Shown here piece by piece: positions 36,101 to 44,079 of a DNA stretch of 64,000 nt; position 1 is the stretch's first letter; each line of letters opens with the position of its first letter. Origin of the DNA: an uncultured Bacteroides sp. (GTDB lineage Bacteria; Bacteroidota; Bacteroidia; Bacteroidales; Bacteroidaceae); NCBI GenBank assembly GCA_949285075.1, contig CASDXF010000007.1:1-64000 (forward strand), written 5' to 3'. The notes beneath the pieces are model-generated. The model made no database searches and was not told the origin of the DNA. It worked only from the letters and a program-made list of their open reading frames with translations. The position numbers and the translations under genes were made by a program.

Positions 36101-36297
36101 CCCTTAATCGATACATTCACACCCGGCAACGGCCCAGACGGGTCATTTACCGTTCCCGTAATTTGAATCTTATTCTGGAGCGATTCCAGTGTCCCATTGT
36201 TTCCGTCCGAAGCGGAAAGTTCTAAAAAGAAGAAAACGAACCCTATCAGCGTCCATATTCTCCTATCAAAAAACTTATTAAAGGTAAAAGCATACAT
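33115..36297 (-). CDS. SusC/RagA-family TonB-dependent outer membrane transporter
   Basis: About 1060 residues from MYAFTFNKFF (36297); the frame stays open to an ATG at 36396, but those 33 extra residues do not look like a signal and cover the presumed leader. Domain order: a signal-like segment, a CarboxypepD_reg-like domain (ITGTVNDPSGPLPGVNVSIK), a TonB-box-like stretch (LEEVTIVAFGKQKKESVVGS), a plug (FFVRGITSFAPDASNPLILI, MKDATATALYGARGANGVIL) and a beta-barrel ending GLGYPLQRVFNIGLNITFN with an aromatic final residue. It imports the oligosaccharide that SusD captures, driven by TonB. It is first in the susC-susD-SGBP-SGBP operon. The run 28.7-36.3 kb is visibly richer in A+T than the enzymes beside it. 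Confidence 0.97.
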   Translation of the reverse strand: MYAFTFNKFFDRRIWTLIGFVFFFLELSASDGNNGTLESLQNKIQITGTVNDPSGPLPGVNVSIKGTTTGVITDVEGNFTIGITDPEHCTLVFQYMGYEKQEVLVGDRRVLRITMKETAQALEEVTIVAFGKQKKESVVGSITTISPKQLKRPSSNLTQSLAGNLAGIIAYQTSGEPGQDNANFFVRGITSFAPDASNPLILIDGIELTPTDLARLQPDDIESFSVMKDATATALYGARGANGVILVTTKEGKVGPARIDVRIENSFSMPTKDIDYADPITFMRMYNEAVQTRFRGGSSAALETMYSQEKIDNTIAGIDPVYYPSVDWQDALLRNFTTTQRANLSVSGGGGVARYYVSASINHDNGMFNIDKRNNFNNNINNNSYTLRSNINIDVTKSTEMIVRLSGVFDDYSGPVTGGTDMYNLITHSNPVLFQPYYEPDAEHVFVKHTMYGNANTGEYTNPYAELTKGYKELSRSQMQATIEAHQDFNFITPGLTGRAMFNVSRLSQFSVTRSFTPFFYKTTLRNSQTGEYGYQLINENGTEYLGYSEGDKVTQSTYYFEGALNYDRTFAEKHSVSGLLVFQMRNELNANTGSLQLSLPHRNVGLSGRATYSWDRRYFAEFNFGYNASERFHKSHRWGFFPSFGGAWMVSNEKFWENIKPIVSTLKLRYSWGKVGNDQIGSSTDRFFYMSEVNMNDDKKKATFGEEFNYTLNGISTSRYANADIGWEISTKNNYAIELGFFEDKLNIIAEYFTEYRDNILMDRASVPTTMGLAVTPKANLGAASGKGVDISLEYQQSFNKDFWASARGNYTFARSKYEVYEEPAYKYEWLYRTGRYVNQRYGYIAERLFADDEEVANSPRQDVGNEIVRGGDIKYTDINRDGVINADDIVPFGTTSVPEVVYGFGFSVGYKNFDLSAFFQGQTNVAFNIDATGTAPFNNQTQLLQAYADSHWSEDNQNMYALYPRLSATAHPNNVAGSTWWERDGTFLRLKTLEFGYTLPDKWKWQKNLRLATCRFYVNGSNLLLFSKFKLWDVEMLGNGLGYPLQRVFNIGLNITFN

Positions 36298-36499
36298 AAC
36301 GCTTAAATTAAGTATTAATAATATAGGTATTGCATTAACTATCGCAAAAATAGCAACTACAAAAGCGATGATTATGTAATATTTGACCCGATACATGGAT
36401 AAAATGACATATCAAACCGATATCGTTGCAGCGCAACGCCAGTCGCTCTCCGTTCAGTCAAATATGCGCGGCGATAATTTCTCTGCAATATGCGGTTTT

Positions 36500-36565
36500 A
36501 CGCATAGAGCGACACATAACCTTGCACAGCCCGACGCGAAGCAGCGCACCACGACACGCTTCCGC
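36500..36565. repeat. 22-base-period array related to the GCAT/ATGC class
   Basis: Units 36500-36521, 36522-36543 and 36544-36565. The second has TTGCACAGCCCGACGCG, matching the TGCATTGCCCGATGC plan of the array at 22586, and both loci share ACATAACC/GCATAACC at a unit end. The units are degenerate; the phase is the main support. Confidence 0.55.
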
Positions 36566-36666
36566 ATACACATAATGATTCCAAGTCAGCCATTAGAAAA
36601 AGCGCCGTTATTTCACCCGGCACGAAACAGCTTATTATCAGCACCTTATTACCCATTTGAGAAACA

Positions 36667-36732
36667 GCCCTGTCTGTCGCGAGCCGCTGCCCTATCTGTC
36701 GCGAGCCGTAGGGCTATCTCTCACGAGCCGCA
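36667..36732 (+). repeat. 22-base-period array, TCGCGA class
   Basis: Units 36667-36688, 36689-36710 and 36711-36732. Each starts GCCCT or GGGCT and has TCGCGAGCCG or TCACGAGCCG at unit positions 11-20. It is the same unit in the same phase as at 2452, 43864 and 52364. Confidence 0.85.
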
Positions 36733-36981
36733 GGGCGGGCTGACAAGTGGAGGTGGCTCGATGTGAATGCCCCCTCCATCCGCGATAGCGAAAAGCGTAC
36801 CCGGAAAGGCTCCTCAAAAGGGGCACGGGCGAATCTAAACGCCTTTATACGCCGGACATAAGATTCTCTAATGACCCCACGTGACGCATTCCTTTGTACA
36901 GGGATATTGAAAGAAATCATCGCTTCCTTCATTGAGTTTTTTATAAATGTATACCATTAAGCACATTTTCATCGCGCAAAA

Positions 36982-37013
36982 TTTGGATATAATAAAGTGA
37001 CTCCTTATTTTTG
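36982..37013 (+). promoter_or_regulatory. Promoter of araC 2
   Basis: TTTG at 36982-36985, a 20-base spacer, then TATTTTTG at 37006-37013: a full match to the Bacteroidetes -33/-7 pattern. Transcription would begin near 37020, giving a leader of about 55 bases. Confidence 0.7.
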
Positions 37014-37075
37014 CCTACAAACTCGTTAAAAAACGTAACATAACATGAAATAACAACCATACAAAACGACCGACC

Positions 37076-37999
37076 ATGGGAGACGAGCAACGGTTTAAAT
37101 ATCTTGTCAGTAGTAAACAAGACTCGTTGTGGGGTATTACTGTGGACAATGTAGGAAGCGCGGAAATTCCGCCCGATTACAAATGTTATCCCCCACAATG
37201 CGGACATCCGCACGATTATTTTTTCCGTCCGGATAAAGGACGTATGTTGGATAATTACCAGTTTATCTATATCTCTCACGGACGGGGCACATGCAATTTT
37301 CACCCTAACACTTCCATTGAAGTAAACGCCGGAGACATGCTGATTATCCCTCCCTTTACATGGCACAGCTATTGGCCCGACCGAAAAACTGGATGGCACG
37401 AGCATTGGATAGGCATGCGGGGAAGCGCGATAGAAAACCGATTTCGAAACGGATTCGTCAGTCCTTCACAACGGATATTTAAGATTGGCTATAACGAGGA
37501 GATTATCGAATATTATCGCCGGGCATCCGCGATAGCCGATTTAGAAATGCCCGGATACCAACAGGTATTGGCGGGATTGGCCAATCTGATTTTCTCATTG
37601 GCCTTATATCAAGACACGAACCAAATGTTCGCGAACGACAGAAACATTGAATTGATAGAACAGGCAAGAACCATATTACGAGAAAACTATCTGACCGATA
37701 TTACTCCACAGGAGGTAGCCAAGCTTATCAACATGAGTTACTCGCTATTCCGGAAAGTATTCAAGGAATACAATAACATCTCTCCTACACAATATGTCAT
37801 TGAGCTCAAGCTGCAGAATGCCCGCAAGCTACTGATGAACACGGACAAGAGCATTAAGGAAATCGCCTTTTATCTAAATTATGACGACCCTTTATATTTT
37901 TCCTCCTTATTTAAGAAACATGTAGGATACTCTCCCTCCACTTTTAGAGAGAAATACGGACGTAAGAATATTCTGAAAAAAGAGGAGGCCGACAACTAG
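37076..37999 (+). CDS. AraC-family PUL regulator 2
   Basis: 307 residues, start MGDEQRFKYLVSSKQDSLWG. The N-terminal cupin-like sensor (LDNYQFIYISHGRGTCNFHP, GDMLIIPPFTWHSYWPDRKT, GWHEHWIGMRG) and C-terminal double helix-turn-helix (LTDITPQEVAKLINMSYSLF; KSIKEIAFYLNYDDPLYFSS; GYSPSTFREKYG) are both complete. It matches regulator 1 (21619) along the whole length, so the pair arose by duplication. It is divergent from susC and precedes a GH106-type and a GH78 gene on the same strand, a position suited to controlling both directions. Confidence 0.93.
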   Translation: MGDEQRFKYLVSSKQDSLWGITVDNVGSAEIPPDYKCYPPQCGHPHDYFFRPDKGRMLDNYQFIYISHGRGTCNFHPNTSIEVNAGDMLIIPPFTWHSYWPDRKTGWHEHWIGMRGSAIENRFRNGFVSPSQRIFKIGYNEEIIEYYRRASAIADLEMPGYQQVLAGLANLIFSLALYQDTNQMFANDRNIELIEQARTILRENYLTDITPQEVAKLINMSYSLFRKVFKEYNNISPTQYVIELKLQNARKLLMNTDKSIKEIAFYLNYDDPLYFSSLFKKHVGYSPSTFREKYGRKNILKKEEADN

Positions 38000-38160
38000 C
38001 CACGTTCTCTCACAAAAAGAACGACGCAAGAGCCATAAATAAGCGATTAGCCGAAAAAAGACTATCAAAAAGCTAAGCTTTTATATCAAAAAGCATATAT
38101 CGCAAATTCAAATTAAAAGCGTTCTTTGTACCGTCAACACATTAAACTGAAAGAAACGCT

Positions 38161-41007
38161 ATGAGCCTAAAAACTTTTTTACTAACGACTTTAGCCGCTA
38201 CCGTCTGGTGCATGCCATCCAATGCGGAAAAGCTGCCAACCAAATCACAGATAAAGGTGGATTCTGAGAATCTTTATGAACTGTTCCGTAATCCGGAATC
38301 CAAATACCGCCCGTTCGTACGTTGGTGGTGGAACGGGGTGCGCCTGAGCGAGAAGGAGATTCTACGTGAATTGGACCTCATGAAGGAAATCGGCATAGGA
38401 GGAGTGGAAATTAACTCTATCAGTTTTCCGGGAGAGGCCGACAGCGTGGGATACCGAACGATGCCTTACCTTTCCGATGATTGGGCGCACATGGTACGGG
38501 TAGCAGCCGACGGGTGTAAAGAACGGGGAATGGTGTGCGACATGATTGGGGGCTCCGGATGGCCGTTCGGCGGAGAGTTCTTGCCTCGGGAACAGCAATT
38601 GCAAATGCTGACCATAGAGACCGTTCAAGTGGATGGCGGAAACGAGGGAACAACCTTCAGCATCGATAAGGACGAGCTGTTGCGCCGCGTCGACCCGCCC
38701 ATCATGTCGAAGAACAATAACCCGTTGAAAGAGCTGCTTTATGTCCGCATAATGCCTCAGCAGGTCGACGAGTTCACCGAGGGAATAAGCTGCGACGGTA
38801 TCGTAGGCAATCAGACCTTGTCTGTCAACGTTCCGGCAGGTAAGCACGTCATTTACTTCTTCGTCAAGATGACGGGATACATGAACGTCATCGAGGGAGC
38901 GCCCGGAGCCTGCGGCCCTGTACTGAACCACTTCGACAAGGAGGCGGTATGGAACTATCTGAACCGCCTGTCGGACAAGCTGCAATATACCTCGCCGGAG
39001 ATGCGGAAAAAAATACGGGCCATCTTCTGCGACAGCTTCGAGTTGGAAGGAGCCAACTGGAGCAATACGCTTTTGAAAGAATGGGAAGATTACTTCGGCT
39101 ACTCCCTATATCCTTATCTGCCATACGTCATCCGCAAGATAGGACACATGGGCGACCCTCTGCCCGAGAACTACGGCTGCCAATTCTCGGAGAAGGTAAC
39201 TAAGGAAATCGTACAGCGTGTACGCAACGACTTCGAACGTTTCCAGATTGTCCTGTTCAAGAAGAACTTCATTGACACGTATAACCAATGGTGCCACCAG
39301 AACGGCTTACAGTCACGCATCCAGAACTACGGACGGGCACTGCATCCGATAGAGTCATCCATGTACATTGACATTCCCGAATGCGAGACGTGGTTCCGTG
39401 ACGGACTGGGAACCGACTATCCGGACAACAACATCTTTCACGGACACGCGCACTCCATGATTAACAAGTTCGTGGCCTCCGGCTCACTGTTGGCGGGCAA
39501 CGGACGGGTAAGTTGCGAGGAGATAACCAACACGGGAGAGATATTCCAGTCTACATTGGAAGAAATCAAGATAGCCGGAGACATGAGCAACATCTCGGGC
39601 GTGAACCACTCTATCCTTCACGGATTCAATTACAGTCCTCCCGAAGCCAAGTTCCCGGGATGGATTAAGTTCGGTGAATACTTTAACGAGAACAACACCA
39701 TGTGGCCGTACTACAAGCGTTGGATGGACTACAAGGCCCGCGTCTCCGCCGTATTGCAGAACAGCGTTCCGCAAGCGGACATCGCCATTCTTCCGCCCTT
39801 AGAGGACATGTGGTCCATATTGGGACAGCAGCGAGACCCCTTCCCGGCGAACGTCTACCCCGCCTATGCGCACGACTTGTGGCAAGACCTTCACCGCAAC
39901 GGAAACGGCTGCGACTACATCAGCGAGCACATCATCCAACAGGCGAAAATAAAGAAAGGGCAACTTGTCTTCGGCCCGCGCGCATACAAGACCTTACTGT
40001 TGATGGAGGTGGAAAGCATGGACCCGGAAACGGCCAACGCCCTCGAACGCTTCGTCGCCAACGGGGGACGAATCATCTGCATCGGAAAGACACCGTACCA
40101 GAGCGTCGGGTTCCGCGACTACGAGAACCGTTCCCGTGCCGTGAGCAGTACGATGGAGCGTATCAAGACGAAGTACGCCGACCGCTTCACCACGATAGCC
40201 CCTCCTTCGGGCGACAACCAGACGGAGTGGTACGCCGGCGTGCAGAAGGAGCTGAACATTACACCCTACGTCAAGATAGACAAGCCTTGCCGATGGCTGT
40301 TCTGCAACTACTACAAGTCGGGTAAGCGGGATATCTTCTTCATGACCAACTTCAGCCGACTGGAAAAACAGCACGTGCTGGCCGAGTTCCCGGCGGAACT
40401 GGCCAAGCGACAGGCGTGGCTGTGGATACCCGAGACGGGCGAGCGGTACAAGCTGCGCAACGACGGTACCAACGTACTGGACCTGACCTTCGGAAAGGCC
40501 GAGTCAAAGCTCATCGTATTCGACGACGAGCGGGACGGTGAATGGTATCAGCCTCTGCCCGAGGAGCCGGAGAAGACGACTCCCGTCAACGGGCTGTGGA
40601 AGGTGAAGGCCGTACATCGGGACGGAACGGAAAAGGCGTTCGAGATGGAACACTTGGCCGACTTCAACACGCTGCCTTTCCCGTGGTTCCGTAACTTCGC
40701 CGGAACGATTGACTACACCATCGAGGTGAACGTGGAGAATCCCGAGGCGTACAGCGTCATCAACACGGGGACGGCCCGGGGCGTAGTGGAGCTGTACGTA
40801 AACGGCGAGCAGGCGGGAACCAACTGGTACGGCGACCACGCCTTCGACGTGAAAGGCAAGCTGAAGAAAGGCGCCAACACGCTGACGGTAAGGGTAACGA
40901 CCGTCTTGGGCAACTACTGCAACTCGTTGGTGAACAACGCCACCGCCAAGCGGTATGCGCACTCTATGAGGCAACTGGGACTGGAAGGCCCCGTCCGAAT
41001 GTATTAA
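38161..41007 (+). CDS. GH106-like glycosidase candidate D (divergent)
   Basis: 948 residues with a signal peptide (MSLKTFLLTTLAATVWCMPS, mature start near AEKLP). RPFVRWWWNGVRLSEKEILR and GGSGWPFGGEFLPREQQLQM are the counterparts of the WYW and GW..GGPW motifs of candidates A and B, with GGPW changed to GGEF. Central acidic motifs: IFCDSFELEGANWSNTLLKE and GRVSCEEITNTGEIFQ. The C-terminal sandwich has VVELYVNGEQAGTNWYGDHA and the end reads MRQLGLEGPVRMY, like the SGLLGPV end of A and B. It is shorter than A and B. It is 161 bases after araC 2 and 22 before the second GH78 gene. Confidence 0.8.
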   Translation: MSLKTFLLTTLAATVWCMPSNAEKLPTKSQIKVDSENLYELFRNPESKYRPFVRWWWNGVRLSEKEILRELDLMKEIGIGGVEINSISFPGEADSVGYRTMPYLSDDWAHMVRVAADGCKERGMVCDMIGGSGWPFGGEFLPREQQLQMLTIETVQVDGGNEGTTFSIDKDELLRRVDPPIMSKNNNPLKELLYVRIMPQQVDEFTEGISCDGIVGNQTLSVNVPAGKHVIYFFVKMTGYMNVIEGAPGACGPVLNHFDKEAVWNYLNRLSDKLQYTSPEMRKKIRAIFCDSFELEGANWSNTLLKEWEDYFGYSLYPYLPYVIRKIGHMGDPLPENYGCQFSEKVTKEIVQRVRNDFERFQIVLFKKNFIDTYNQWCHQNGLQSRIQNYGRALHPIESSMYIDIPECETWFRDGLGTDYPDNNIFHGHAHSMINKFVASGSLLAGNGRVSCEEITNTGEIFQSTLEEIKIAGDMSNISGVNHSILHGFNYSPPEAKFPGWIKFGEYFNENNTMWPYYKRWMDYKARVSAVLQNSVPQADIAILPPLEDMWSILGQQRDPFPANVYPAYAHDLWQDLHRNGNGCDYISEHIIQQAKIKKGQLVFGPRAYKTLLLMEVESMDPETANALERFVANGGRIICIGKTPYQSVGFRDYENRSRAVSSTMERIKTKYADRFTTIAPPSGDNQTEWYAGVQKELNITPYVKIDKPCRWLFCNYYKSGKRDIFFMTNFSRLEKQHVLAEFPAELAKRQAWLWIPETGERYKLRNDGTNVLDLTFGKAESKLIVFDDERDGEWYQPLPEEPEKTTPVNGLWKVKAVHRDGTEKAFEMEHLADFNTLPFPWFRNFAGTIDYTIEVNVENPEAYSVINTGTARGVVELYVNGEQAGTNWYGDHAFDVKGKLKKGANTLTVRVTTVLGNYCNSLVNNATAKRYAHSMRQLGLEGPVRMY

Positions 41008-41029
41008 TTCCAATGCTCTACACAATTAA

Positions 41030-43489
41030 ATGAATCTACGCAATACATTGCTATCGTGCGGATTCCTCTTGTCCTCTATCTGCGCCTATGCCGGAACACC
41101 CGGCACGGGTGCGATAGTGGAGCCGTATCCGCAACTCACGGGCAAGCCGACGGGCACAAGACAGCCCTACTCGCCCGACCCGTTAGTCCGCTACCGATGG
41201 GACAGTCCGGCGGCGGATGATGATTTGGAGGTCTATACCCTGAAGCCGCTCTCGGTGAAGGCGGACAAGCCGGAGGCTATCAGCCGCTCCGACCCGGGCA
41301 AGCGCGTCACCGTATCCGGGGACTGCGACCTGATGTTCGACTTCGGGCAGGTGAACGCCGGATGGCTGGAGTTCGACTGCGAGAGCCTGACCGCCGACGT
41401 GACGTGCAGCATCAGCGAGTTCAACGAACCGGCGAGATTCAACGCGGGGTCGGAGCATCCGGACAAGACCGCGGCTCCCGTCCGCTACGGCGACACGTAC
41501 CGGCTAGAGCTGAACAAGCAGCTCTACGAAGGGGTGCGCTACGCTTGGATACACCTGAAAGGGGTCAGCGGGAAAATCGTCCTCAAGAACGTGCGGTTGG
41601 TGTGCCAGACGAAGCCCGTCAACTACGAGGGCAGCTTCGCCTGCAACGACACGACGCTCAACCGCGTCTGGTACACGGCGGCCTACACCGTCCGCCTGAA
41701 TCTGCTGAAGGATTACTTCGGGGCTATCCTGATGGAGCGGAGCGACCGCCACTCGTGGACGGGCGACGCGCACACCTCGCAGGCGGCGGCGTTGGTGGCC
41801 TTCGGCAATTACGACTTTGTACGCAAGAACCTGCTCTACACCTCGGAGCAGTACAACGGCATAGAGAGCTACTCGCTCTACTGGGTGCAGAGCCTCATCG
41901 ACTACTTTACCTATACTGGAGACACGGCCACGGCGCTCGCCCTGACGGACAACGCCTGCGGAAAACTGGACAGGGCGTACGGCTTCTTCGACCATCTGCC
42001 CTCGCTTTCCTTCTACGGATGGGACGAGCGTCTGGGAGGAGGGTTCGAGCAGCCTAATCTGCCCGAGACCCAACTGGCTTACCGGGCTCTCGCCATCCAG
42101 ACATGGCGAAGGTTCGCCCGCATGATGGAGGCCTGCGGCAGACAGGAACTGGCGGAGCGATACCACAGGTACGCGGAGGAAAAGGCCGGACGGCTGCGCT
42201 GCCTGCCGGAATGGTACCGAGGATACGACATCTTCGCGCTGTCCGACGCAGTGAACGCGGGAGTGGTACGGCCCGAGGAAGAGGAGGCGATATGGCAAAC
42301 CGCCTTCGCCGACCGCATCCAACGGGTATCCTACTCGCCCTTCAACCAATACTTCGTGCTTAACGCGATGGCCCGCATGAACAGATACGCCGAAGCCCTC
42401 AATACCATAGACGACTGTTGGGGAGGACAGCTGCGCTACGGGGCCACGACCTTCTTCGAGGTCTTCCGCCCGTCGTGGAACCTCTGCAAGCGGGCGCAGA
42501 ACGACGCGCCCGTCAACAACCAGTGCGGCTACACGAGCTTCACGCACCCGTGGAGCAGCGGCGTGCTGAAGTGGTTGACGGAGGAGGTATTGGGCGTGCG
42601 GCCCACACGCCCCGGCTTCGCCGAGTTCAGTGTACGGCCCCACCTGACGAACGGGCTGACACGGGTGAAGGGCGATGTGCCCACTCCCCGCGGAACCGTC
42701 TCCTTCGAGATAGACACGAGGGAGGGGAAGGCCCGCCTCACCGTGCCGGAGCAAAGCGTGGCCAACGTCGCCATCCCGCTGATGGGGACGAGGGGCGTAA
42801 CGGTATCCGTCGACGGCAAGACGGTCAGCCCCACTCACACGGACGAGGCCTACGCCTATCTGCCGCCGCTCGGAACCGGAAAGCACGAGCTTACGCTACG
42901 CTACGAGGGCACGCCCGAAAGCCCCGTGAAGCGAGAAGAGATAGCCTACCGCTACAGGACGGAGACCGTGACGGAAGACGGAACCACCGGGGGAGCGTGG
43001 AAGGGCAGGTACGGCGAGTCGGGCTACGTGCTCTTCAGCTACGACGAGGCGGGGGCGCACCGCATGAAGCTGCCCGACGGATGCCGCAGCGTCATCCTGC
43101 AAAAGGGAATCAGTTGGCACGACGACAGTCTCTCCGACTCCCCGGCAGCGCTGACCGACCCCATCAACCCCTCCCGAAAGCAGATGGGAGGAGCCATCAC
43201 GGGCGACCCTATGGCCTGTTGGCAGACCTTCACGATAGATGTCGACTACCGCGTCGGCAAGCCTTACAAGCTCAGCGTCTACCTCGCCGACCCCACGGGC
43301 AACCGGCGGTCGGCCATCGAGCTGTTCGACCTCGACACCAAACGTCTGTTGACTCCCGTGCGCATGGTACGGGACTACTCCGGCGGGCGATACGTCACGT
43401 TCACCGTAGACCGCCCCGTCCGCATACGCGTGTGTCAGGTGCGGGGAGACAACGCAGTGTGTCCGGGCATCTTCTTCGACGAATCTTAA
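41030..43489 (+). CDS. GH78-like alpha-L-rhamnosidase B with C-terminal extension
   Basis: 819 residues with a signal peptide (MNLRNTLLSCGFLLSSICAY). A beta-sandwich (DLMFDFGQVNAGWLEFDCES) leads into the (alpha/alpha)6 barrel. The catalytic loop is MERSDRHSWTGDAH (235-248): compared with DCPQRTERMGWTGD of the other GH78, the general-acid Glu position is Asp239. This agrees with a rhamnosidase-like subgroup having KRDR.VW.GD and may mean another specificity. FEVFRPSWN and TSFTHPWSSGVLKWLTEEVL belong to the late barrel and FSVRPHLTNGLTRVKGDVPT to the GH78 C-domain. About 190 further residues (630-819) form an extra beta-rich domain of unknown role. The coding sequence is very G+C-rich. Confidence 0.85.
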   Translation: MNLRNTLLSCGFLLSSICAYAGTPGTGAIVEPYPQLTGKPTGTRQPYSPDPLVRYRWDSPAADDDLEVYTLKPLSVKADKPEAISRSDPGKRVTVSGDCDLMFDFGQVNAGWLEFDCESLTADVTCSISEFNEPARFNAGSEHPDKTAAPVRYGDTYRLELNKQLYEGVRYAWIHLKGVSGKIVLKNVRLVCQTKPVNYEGSFACNDTTLNRVWYTAAYTVRLNLLKDYFGAILMERSDRHSWTGDAHTSQAAALVAFGNYDFVRKNLLYTSEQYNGIESYSLYWVQSLIDYFTYTGDTATALALTDNACGKLDRAYGFFDHLPSLSFYGWDERLGGGFEQPNLPETQLAYRALAIQTWRRFARMMEACGRQELAERYHRYAEEKAGRLRCLPEWYRGYDIFALSDAVNAGVVRPEEEEAIWQTAFADRIQRVSYSPFNQYFVLNAMARMNRYAEALNTIDDCWGGQLRYGATTFFEVFRPSWNLCKRAQNDAPVNNQCGYTSFTHPWSSGVLKWLTEEVLGVRPTRPGFAEFSVRPHLTNGLTRVKGDVPTPRGTVSFEIDTREGKARLTVPEQSVANVAIPLMGTRGVTVSVDGKTVSPTHTDEAYAYLPPLGTGKHELTLRYEGTPESPVKREEIAYRYRTETVTEDGTTGGAWKGRYGESGYVLFSYDEAGAHRMKLPDGCRSVILQKGISWHDDSLSDSPAALTDPINPSRKQMGGAITGDPMACWQTFTIDVDYRVGKPYKLSVYLADPTGNRRSAIELFDLDTKRLLTPVRMVRDYSGGRYVTFTVDRPVRIRVCQVRGDNAVCPGIFFDES

Positions 43490-43610
43490 AAACAGAACAT
43501 TCTGAAAAACAGCACATCCTGACACCTCTACATCGCGATAATTCGGACCGGAGTACGACTTGGACGAAAAGAACGCGGCGTAGAGGCGTTAGCGATTTTC
43601 AGTGTGTCAG
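43485..43610 (+). repeat. Inverted-repeat (hairpin) element, copy 2, with AT-rich motif
   Basis: It begins with CTTAAAAACAGAACATTCTG right at the GH78 stop codon. The right arm GCGGCGTAGAGGCGTTAGCG (43575-43594) is identical to that of copy 1; the left arm near 43519-43538 matches at about 14 of 20 positions. The loop (GATAATTCGGACCGGAGTAC and on) also matches copy 1 read on the minus strand. The element lies within 43490-44079, a 590-base gap without genes. Confidence 0.75.
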
Positions 43611-43823
43611 CGAATCGAAAGGTTCGCTGACACACTTATTTTATTTGCGATAAAACCGTGTTATATCAACAGTCTATTTACCCTTTAGGCGTAATACCGT
43701 TACATTCATTTCGAACAAAAAACGGGAGCAACGAGAAGCGAAAACACGTTAAATCCCCATCCGATTCGCCAAATCAGGCATCCTTCACTCTTCATTCCCC
43801 GTTCTTCATTTCAGCGTCAGCAC

Positions 43824-43890
43824 TACGGCTCATGAGAAATAGGGCTGCGGCTCGCGAGGAATCGCCCTTCCGCTCGCGAGCCGCAGCCCT
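43824..43890. repeat. TCGCGA-class array with inverted units and a 17-bp hairpin
   Basis: Two minus-strand units (43824-43845, 43846-43867) meet one plus-strand unit (43864-43885). GGGCTGCGGCTCGCGAG at 43842-43858 is the perfect complement of 43873-43889, giving a 17-bp stem with a 14-base loop. The right flank CCCTTTCCAACC is the same as at the array at 2452. I see nothing further in 43891-44010. Confidence 0.85.
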
Positions 43891-44010
43891 TTCCAACCGT
43901 CCCCAAAGGGCGTATGCAGGCGTTTCCATCCCCGAAACGCACGGTTTTCATGCCCTTTTCACGCAATCCGGCCGCCTAAAACGGAAATTTCGACGGGCCG
44001 TTTTTCAAGG

Positions 44011-44036
44011 AAAATCTTAAAAATAGACCATTTTCC
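44011..44036 (+). repeat. Dispersed AT-rich motif, copy 4
   Basis: AAAATCTTAAAAATAGACCA followed by TTTTCC. It is 44 bases beyond the stop codon of the MBOAT gene, so it lies at a transcript end on the minus strand. Confidence 0.7.
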
Positions 44037-44079
44037 TCCCGCCGCGACACTCAGCACCTGTCCCGGTTTTAATAGTCCC

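Larger units (their letters stand above)
36298..37075. other. 778-base divergent regulatory gap between susC and araC 2
   Basis: This region should hold the promoter of the susC operon (minus) and of araC 2 (plus). It contains two 22-base-period arrays (36500-36565, 36667-36732) and a clear plus-strand promoter (36982-37013). On the minus strand a TATTTTTG box about 50 bases before the susC ATG is a possible -7 element without a matching -33. No gene is supported; the short open frames here are repeat-derived. Confidence 0.6.

Noticed and set aside
36298-36396. 33-residue N-terminal extension of SusC
   Set aside because: The frame is open, but the residues are a run of Ile/Val/Leu typical of A+T-rich leader DNA, and the start at 36297 gives a protein that begins like other SusC family members.
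36714-36932. Short minus-strand frame in the susC-araC gap
   Set aside because: It starts close to the araC promoter and runs into the TCGCGA array; there is no domain and the composition is repeat-like.
41504-42886. Long minus-strand open frame opposite the second GH78 gene, and similar ones at 44230-45564 and 52710-54284
   Set aside because: All are antisense shadows of G+C-rich genes; they have no recognisable motif, and the sense frames hold complete known families.
13827-43489. A common operator for the two AraC regulators
   Set aside because: I compared the DNA before susC, the GH99-like gene, GH78-A and GH106-D by eye and found no convincing shared dyad or direct repeat; a motif search on orthologous PULs would be needed.
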